Positions 58,592 through 64,000 of a stretch of 64,000 nucleotides of DNA are shown here, in pieces. Positions within the stretch are counted from its first letter, which is position 1. Every line of letters begins with the position of its first letter. The stretch is from Debaryomyces hansenii CBS767 (taxonomy: Eukaryota > Ascomycota > Pichiomycetes > Serinales > Debaryomycetaceae): assembly GCF_000006445.2 (NCBI RefSeq), contig NC_006044.2, forward strand, positions 744,001 through 808,000, read 5' to 3'. A program made the position numbers and the translations under genes. The notes below the pieces were generated by a model that did not search any database, had not been told where the DNA came from, and saw only the letters and a program-made list of their open reading frames with translations.

Positions 58592-60202
58592 CTAAATATA
58601 CTTATAAGGATTCATAATACCGTTTGGATCATAGTGTTTTTTCAAATCTTTCATTAATCTAATTTCAATATCATTCTTAGAATAACCGATATAATTTTTC
58701 TTTTGAAAGCCTAAACCGTGTTCAGCTGAAATTGAACCATTTTTAGATTGGATCCATTCGTATACAAATGGTTCTAAAACACTCTCGATTTCTTTAGAAT
58801 ACTCTCTAACAGCAACATTCAAATGCAAGTTACCATCACCGATATGACCATAGCCAATTGCTTCAACAACAGGCTTGGAATCATCATCAATGCCAACTAA
58901 GTTGGCTTCCTTTAATTTGGCGCTTGCAGCATCAACTAACCCGTATAAGTCAGATAATGGTAATGAAACATCATATTTATAAACACCACCTCCAATTGTA
59001 GATGCCTCAGGAATGGATTCTCTCCATGACCATAAACTTTGTAATTGTGTCTCATCTTGGGCAATAATACCGTCATCAACTAATCCATCTTCCATCGCTC
59101 TTTCTAAGAAACCTTCTAACTTTTCATCATCGTGTTCCTTATTTGAGCCACTAGTTTCAATCAAAACGTAGAATGGATATTCACCACTTTCAATTGGATG
59201 ATCAGCATTTAAATGACGAGCAGTTAATAACTGAGATTTATCATCCATGAATTCAAAAGCTGATAAAATTTCAGATAATTCACGACGAGCACCAACAAAA
59301 ACCTTTTGAACAGCCTCATACGACGAAACAGCTAAAAATGCAATGTTGACTACTTGTGGTCTGGATGGACATAAAATAGAAACCCCCGTGATTAGACCTA
59401 AAGTACCTTCGGAACCAATAAATAATTGCTTTAAATCATACCCAGTATTATCTTTTCTCAACGAATTCATAGAGTTGTAAATAGTACCATCAGGTAAAAC
59501 TGCTTCCAATCCTAAGACACTACCATGCAAGGAACCATATTTCAACAATCTTAAACCACCTGCGTTAGTCGCAACGTTACCTCCAACATGACACGAACCT
59601 TTGGCACCCAAATCTAATGGGAATATATAGCCTTCTTCAGACAATGCATTGTCTGCGTTTTCTAAAATCAAACCAGCATCACACTTTAAAATACCACTAA
59701 CTGAATCAAATGATCTAATTTTATTCATACCAGCCAACGATATGATAATTTCATCAAAGACCGGGATAGACCCCCCTACTAAACCAGTATTACCACCCTG
59801 TGGCACAACTGCCAATTTTTGTTCATTACAGTATTTGACTATTTGGGAAATTTGTTCCGTGGTCTTAGGTCTCAATACCAACTTGGATTGACCTTTATAT
59901 TTTCTCATCCAATCCTCATTGTAGAATTCTATGTCTTCTTCACCAGTGATAACTCCATGAGGATCTTGTAAGACGGAATGAAAGAACTCTATATCAGAGT
60001 CTTCTAATTGCTTAAATCTGTCGTCACGTTTGACCTTATCACTGTAAGTGTCAGCTGTTAAAGGAACGGTCTTGGTAGAGTAAGCACTGACTCGTATATT
60101 GAGTTTTGACGAATTCTTGAATAATCTTGGGACTTGTGTACGAGCTGATACGCCTGCAAATATACCTCTGGCACAAAGTAAACTTCTTCTGGCTCCAATC
60201 AT
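58592..60202 (-). CDS. DLD2: D-lactate dehydrogenase / D-2-hydroxyglutarate transhydrogenase (Dld2)
   Basis: This 536-residue FAD enzyme is also known as AIP2. It oxidises D-2-hydroxyglutarate and D-lactate in the mitochondrial matrix. The first 40-45 residues are rich in R, S and A without acids, a mitochondrial presequence. A PCMH-type FAD domain (about 105-285) includes [15 protein letters not shown] and [25 protein letters not shown]. The C-terminal oxidase domain has the conserved [14 protein letters not shown] (about 455) and SAEHGLG near 495. It is close in length to S. cerevisiae Dld2 (530). Its upstream neighbour on the same strand is the IMPACT-domain gene; the stretch between has no clear motif. 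Confidence 0.93.
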   Translation of the reverse strand: MIGARRSLLCARGIFAGVSARTQVPRLFKNSSKLNIRVSAYSTKTVPLTADTYSDKVKRDDRFKQLEDSDIEFFHSVLQDPHGVITGEEDIEFYNEDWMRKYKGQSKLVLRPKTTEQISQIVKYCNEQKLAVVPQGGNTGLVGGSIPVFDEIIISLAGMNKIRSFDSVSGILKCDAGLILENADNALSEEGYIFPLDLGAKGSCHVGGNVATNAGGLRLLKYGSLHGSVLGLEAVLPDGTIYNSMNSLRKDNTGYDLKQLFIGSEGTLGLITGVSILCPSRPQVVNIAFLAVSSYEAVQKVFVGARRELSEILSAFEFMDDKSQLLTARHLNADHPIESGEYPFYVLIETSGSNKEHDDEKLEGFLERAMEDGLVDDGIIAQDETQLQSLWSWRESIPEASTIGGGVYKYDVSLPLSDLYGLVDAASAKLKEANLVGIDDDSKPVVEAIGYGHIGDGNLHLNVAVREYSKEIESVLEPFVYEWIQSKNGSISAEHGLGFQKKNYIGYSKNDIEIRLMKDLKKHYDPNGIMNPYKYI

Positions 60203-60377
60203 CTTGTGAACTCGTTTACAAAGTAAAGACTAGATATAAAGATCAGATATAAAGATTAGATAGTAGTAATAATCTTGGATAGTGAAAAAAAATTAGCCAG
60301 AGTCACATGATGGCACTATTAATTTTCACCTTAATTAGTTCTATATGATTGATTATTACCAAGAAGAATTGTATTAG

Positions 60378-60944
60378 CTATAGAGTATTACTCTTACGTA
60401 GACTATCTAGACTTGTATTGATTATGTGTCTGAATCGCAGAGGTCCAAGTGGACTGCCACCGTACCAGCGAGTGACAATCACCAATATATTCATCAAATT
60501 ATGGTGTACCAAGACCTGTTGTAGCAATTTTGACCCAGCACCCTTTTCACCATTATCTTTAAAGCCCTGATTAACATTATGGTATTTGACCTCTTGTTCT
60601 CTTTCCTTGTTCGTCGAAGGTTCTTTCTTTCCCTTGGATTTCGGGTGCACTGTTGTGGCAGGGACGTGGGTAATCTGGCCCGTTCGCCATGCTATTATAT
60701 GTGGATGACTCGATCTGGAAATGTTCTTATGGTCTTCTAAGAGGTGTTCTAATATGGTAGGTATATCCAGCTCGTCGGTAATTGGGACATGTCTTGCTTG
60801 GAACTTGGATTTTCTGTCTGTGATGACTTCCGAGGCATGCCATTCGGTGATGTTACTTCGACATCGAACGAAAATAAAATTCAACGAAATAGACTTTGCC
60901 AGCTTACGACAGACTGTTCGTCTAACACTATTAACGTGGATCAT
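60378..60944 (-). CDS. IMPACT-domain (UPF0029) protein, YDL177C-like
   Basis: This 188-residue protein consists mostly of an IMPACT/UPF0029 domain: WHASEVITDRKSKFQARHVPIT (about 34-55) and the signature VTRWYGGSPLGPLRFRHI near 160-177. There is no N-terminal RWD domain, so it is like the short yeast protein YDL177C rather than Yih1. Some family members regulate Gcn2, but that depends on the RWD part, so function here is open. The first 25 residues are basic (RRTVCRKLAKS), which may be a targeting sequence or an overlong start. Confidence 0.82.
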   Translation of the reverse strand: MIHVNSVRRTVCRKLAKSISLNFIFVRCRSNITEWHASEVITDRKSKFQARHVPITDELDIPTILEHLLEDHKNISRSSHPHIIAWRTGQITHVPATTVHPKSKGKKEPSTNKEREQEVKYHNVNQGFKDNGEKGAGSKLLQQVLVHHNLMNILVIVTRWYGGSPLGPLRFRHIINTSLDSLRKSNTL

Positions 60945-61498
60945 GGACTAGCATGGAATATGTCCTTTCTAGTACCATTCCAGAGATGTTATACAATGTC
61001 GTGGACTTTGAATGTCGTTGAACGACATTGTTGCAAGTTGAAATGTACAATAGCCCCACCACTAATATAATTCCAAAATGGAAACACGATTAAATCAGCA
61101 CCTGAGTTGTAGTACATATCAATATTACTGGGTTACAATGTAGAGATAAAGATTGAAAAAATACAAGAAGAAGTATAATGGATTTTGCAACATTGATCTT
61201 GGGCTGGTGGACCGTAATGTGTAGAAATAACTGCTGTGTTTTGAGTTCAAGAGAAACATGTACTCTCCTTTATCCCCCATGATACGATGGTCTCTGTGAC
61301 CCCCTATTAGAACCACCACATCCGGTAGAAATCATTCTAGTAGAAATTTATAATCGGGACTTAACATGTAAAAATGCACTCTAATATTTTGCAGGTTATT
61401 TAACTAGACGTGTTTTTTTTTGCACGACGTTCGAAATATCAATAGATCGAATAAACAACATTCCTTTAATTAAACGTTGACTTACATAGATTATCATA
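60945..61498. other. Intergenic region between the IMPACT-domain gene and CDC11, 554 bp
   Basis: This divergent promoter region contains a perfect 19-bp palindrome at 61011-61029 with nine-base arms. ORFs on both strands are short and overlapping; no gene is called. Confidence 0.55.
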
Positions 61499-62770
61499 AT
61501 GTCGGGATACAGCTACTCACAGGATCCAAATGCATCGTCTTCAGCTTTGCGTAAGAGAAAAACTCTCAAGAAATCAATCAACTTTTCAGTAATGATAGTT
61601 GGAGAGAGTGGATCAGGACGTTCAACATTAATAAATACGCTTTGTGGAGGTAACTCGATCGTGCCATGTTCACTGACGGTTAATCAGGATCCGTTCGCTA
61701 AGAAGTTAACATTGAGACATGAAAATGTTGAATTGGAAGATAATGAGGGTCACAAAATTTCGTTAAACATTATTGACACTCCGAACTTCGCCAACCTGAT
61801 TAACTGTGACGACGACTTCAAATTGATTGTTGACTTTATAAGACATCAATACGATGAGGTGTTATTGGAAGAGTCTCGTGTTAGACGTAATCCTCGTTTT
61901 AAGGATGGACGTATTCATGTTTTAATTTACATGATTAATCCAACGGGCCATGGGTTATCGGAAATCGACGTCAAATTTATGTTACACGTTAATAAGCTTG
62001 TTAATATTATCCCAGTAATTGCTAAGGCTGATTCGTTAACTCCAAGGGAATTACAATTGAATAAGCAATATATTCTAGAAGATTTGACCAATTATGGTAT
62101 CAACTTTTACAGATTCAATGAATATGAATACGAAGAAGATTATATTGATGACGAAATTATCGAGTATAATAAGTACTTGAACTCATTAATCCCATTTTCA
62201 ATTATTGGTGCGAATACATATCAAGAAAACCAAGATGACGAAGGTGAAGATCTACTTAAATTGAGAGTCTTAGATCCATCGTACTTGAAGCCAATTAACG
62301 TGGAAATGCCGGAATGTAATGATTTCACAATATTAAAGAACGTGTTGCTAATCACTCATTTGAATGAATTTAAAGAAAGGACTCATGATTCTATATATGA
62401 AGACTATAGAACTGAAGCTTTATCAGGTAAGCAATTTCAATACATCAACAAGGATAACGCTTCAACCCATGAAAACGGTGACTTGGAGTCGTTTGGTTCT
62501 AAAGTACAATCACCAAGAACAGATTCGCCATATACAGAGAATGGACGTAATGGGAACAACGAAGAGTCTAATTATTTGATGAAGGAAGAACAAATTAAAC
62601 TCGAAGAAGAAAGGTTGAAAAAGTTTGAAGAAAGAGTTCATCAAGATTTGATTAATAAGAGAAAGGAATTATTAGAACGTGAAAATGAATTAAAAGAAAT
62701 TGAGAAGAGATTACTAGCTGAAGGTTTGAAATTTAATGAAGAAGGTGAAGTTGTTAAAATCGAGGAATAG
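61499..62770 (+). CDS. CDC11: Septin Cdc11
   Basis: This 423-residue septin caps the hetero-octamer rod that assembles at the bud neck. The N-terminus SALRKRKTLKKSINFSVMIVG is typical of Cdc11. G1 is GESGSGRST, with Arg in place of the usual Lys as in S. cerevisiae Cdc11. G3 reads DTPNF (Asn96) instead of DTPGF. G4 is AKAD. The septin element EESRVRRNPRFKDGRVH-like is intact near 121-137. A C-terminal coiled coil (about 360-415, EEERLKKFEERVHQDLINKR region) pairs with other septins. Codon 100 is a CTG in a position where S. cerevisiae Cdc11 has serine. The degenerate GTP site agrees with Cdc11 being catalytically inactive. Confidence 0.92.
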   Translation: MSGYSYSQDPNASSSALRKRKTLKKSINFSVMIVGESGSGRSTLINTLCGGNSIVPCSLTVNQDPFAKKLTLRHENVELEDNEGHKISLNIIDTPNFANLINCDDDFKLIVDFIRHQYDEVLLEESRVRRNPRFKDGRIHVLIYMINPTGHGLSEIDVKFMLHVNKLVNIIPVIAKADSLTPRELQLNKQYILEDLTNYGINFYRFNEYEYEEDYIDDEIIEYNKYLNSLIPFSIIGANTYQENQDDEGEDLLKLRVLDPSYLKPINVEMPECNDFTILKNVLLITHLNEFKERTHDSIYEDYRTEALSGKQFQYINKDNASTHENGDLESFGSKVQSPRTDSPYTENGRNGNNEESNYLMKEEQIKLEEERLKKFEERVHQDLINKRKELLERENELKEIEKRLLAEGLKFNEEGEVVKIEE

Positions 62771-62943
62771 AACATCTAGTATAAAGGAGAAATTTGACTT
62801 TTGACGTTGGAGCCTGTCAAGTAGAATTTATAATAGATCAGATTTTCTATTGTTTCTAAATTACAATTTATAGAAATAAGGGACGGTTTTTAAGTTATTA
62901 TGTTGTGTATATCGTAAAAAATACATATCGTAAATATATATAT

Positions 62944-63882
62944 TTAAACAGCAGCCTTATACTTTCCAACGATTTCGTCGAACTTAGAGTTCGTTTCGTT
63001 GACGTCTTTCACAAGTTGATGTTCTTCATCAGCCTTCGATAATTCTTTTAATAATTCCTCAACATTCTCACCATTATTAAGTAAATAATCCATTGTAATT
63101 TGGTTAGCGAGAAAGTCGCCATCAGTCTTACCTTCTAATGTCTTCATTTGAGCTAATAATTCTTGTGCTTCAGGATAATGCTTCAATTGTAAAGTTAAGA
63201 CGAACAAAACATTTAAGATCTTGAATCTACCTTGAGAATCGTCGTCAAAGTCTACCGATAATAATTCATCATAAAAATAGTACGAATTACTTATATTATC
63301 AGATTCACCTTTAACAGATAATAACCACGATTCCAAGACTTGATAAATTATACTATCTCTTGCAGAATCTGGAAAGTTCTTGAAATTGAGCAAGATTTTA
63401 TTAGCAGCATTGAAATTGCCCTTAATCAAGTACAACTGCACCAAAACTAAGAACGACTCTAACTCATCAGGATTCAAGTTACCCGAATCGATATAATTAG
63501 TCAATAATACGATAGCTTGATCAATATCTTTCTTGAAGTTTACCAAGTATATAGCTGTCAATATCGCTTGCAATTCAAACTCGGCTTGAGTAATGTCTTC
63601 AAAATATGTTGAATCATCGGTTCCGAACGATTTCAAATCATTCCAGGCACTTAATAATAAGAAAAGCTGTTCATTATCTGGGAATGAGCTCTTTCCATTA
63701 TCAATTAGATTAGATGCATCTTTCTGTAAAGCAATTGTAGATCTGACTTGATATTCTAATACTTTCAATTGACCTTCAGGAGAAAATTGATCCAAGTCAT
63801 ATGATATAACCTTTTGGTGTTGATTAGTAAAAAATTGGTTTCTAATGGTATATAATTCACCCGAGTCGCCAAATGAATCCAT
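62944..63882 (-). CDS. SEC28: Coatomer epsilon subunit Sec28
   Basis: This 312-residue epsilon-COP subunit of the COPI coat supports retrograde Golgi-to-ER transport by stabilising alpha-COP. The whole protein is helical, with TPR-like repeats; recognisable blocks are ELYTIRNQFFTNQHQKVI at the N-terminus, VLVQLYLIKGNFNAANKIL in the middle, and LLAQMKTLEGKTDGDFLANQ toward the C-terminus. Length is near that of S. cerevisiae Sec28 (296). The downstream side faces CDC11 in a convergent arrangement, with about 170 bp between the stop codons. Confidence 0.88.
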   Translation of the reverse strand: MDSFGDSGELYTIRNQFFTNQHQKVISYDLDQFSPEGQLKVLEYQVRSTIALQKDASNLIDNGKSSFPDNEQLFLLLSAWNDLKSFGTDDSTYFEDITQAEFELQAILTAIYLVNFKKDIDQAIVLLTNYIDSGNLNPDELESFLVLVQLYLIKGNFNAANKILLNFKNFPDSARDSIIYQVLESWLLSVKGESDNISNSYYFYDELLSVDFDDDSQGRFKILNVLFVLTLQLKHYPEAQELLAQMKTLEGKTDGDFLANQITMDYLLNNGENVEELLKELSKADEEHQLVKDVNETNSKFDEIVGKYKAAV

Positions 63883-64000
63883 TTTGTTAAGTGTATAAGG
63901 TATAAGAGTTGTTCTATTGTATAGGTTTATTTAATGAACTTGATTCCAGCGTGTTTTTAATATTTCTATCAATTTTGTGTAATTTTCACTCTGACCCTAT

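Overview
This window is nuclear DNA from a budding yeast of the CUG-Ser1 clade, most likely Debaryomyces (D. hansenii or a close relative). Three things point there: a 701-residue Sup35 with a GGYQ-rich prion-like domain; CTG codons that align with polar or serine positions in two conserved proteins; and short introns with GTAAGT/GTATGT donors, TACTRAC-type branch sites and a branch point close to the acceptor. The species is inferred. Proteins here should be read with CTG as serine. Gene density is high, with mostly intronless genes on both strands.

Layout, 1-20 kb: a partial coiled-coil protein, LSB5, a GT15 mannosyltransferase, SUP35, ARG82, SSO2, DFG10, an arrestin-like gene, VPS28, RPN12, ASN1 and an M1 aminopeptidase (APE2 type). 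20-30 kb: an accessory-looking stretch with three seven-TM, PTM1-like paralogues, two of which form a recent tandem pair with duplicated promoters and near-identical patches. Between the second and third lie the sulfonate dioxygenase JLP1 and about 1.8 kb of gene-poor DNA holding a decayed Ty1/copia RNase H relic and unassigned coding-like fragments. 30-45 kb: THO1, a spliced DUF202 gene, MCM7, STB3, a small roadblock-like gene, spliced STM1 and SEC7. 45-64 kb: FAS2, a spliced BCAS3-like beta-propeller gene, the tiny spliced gene YSY6, FAA2, DLD2, an IMPACT-domain gene, septin CDC11 and SEC28.

Splicing matters here. Four genes are incomplete or invisible as simple ORFs: STM1 (6-codon first exon), the DUF202 gene (56-nt intron), the BCAS3-like gene (41-nt first coding exon plus 55-nt intron) and YSY6 (intron directly after the ATG). 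Four long ORFs begin upstream at TTG, so the ATG start was chosen instead: the GT15 enzyme, APE2, MCM7 and SEC7.

Several promoters carry sites that fit their genes: a Gcn4 site before ASN1, two Met31/32-type sites before JLP1, an Mcm1/ECB-like site plus an MCB before MCM7, an RRPE before STM1, and a CCTCGG fatty-acid-type site before FAA2. Functionally the window is mostly housekeeping: membrane traffic (LSB5, SSO2, VPS28, SEC7, SEC28), translation and its control (SUP35, STM1), lipid and glycan metabolism (FAS2, FAA2, DFG10, GT15) and cell cycle (MCM7, CDC11). The least explained parts are the PTM1-like cluster and the 26.2-28.0 kb intergenic region.
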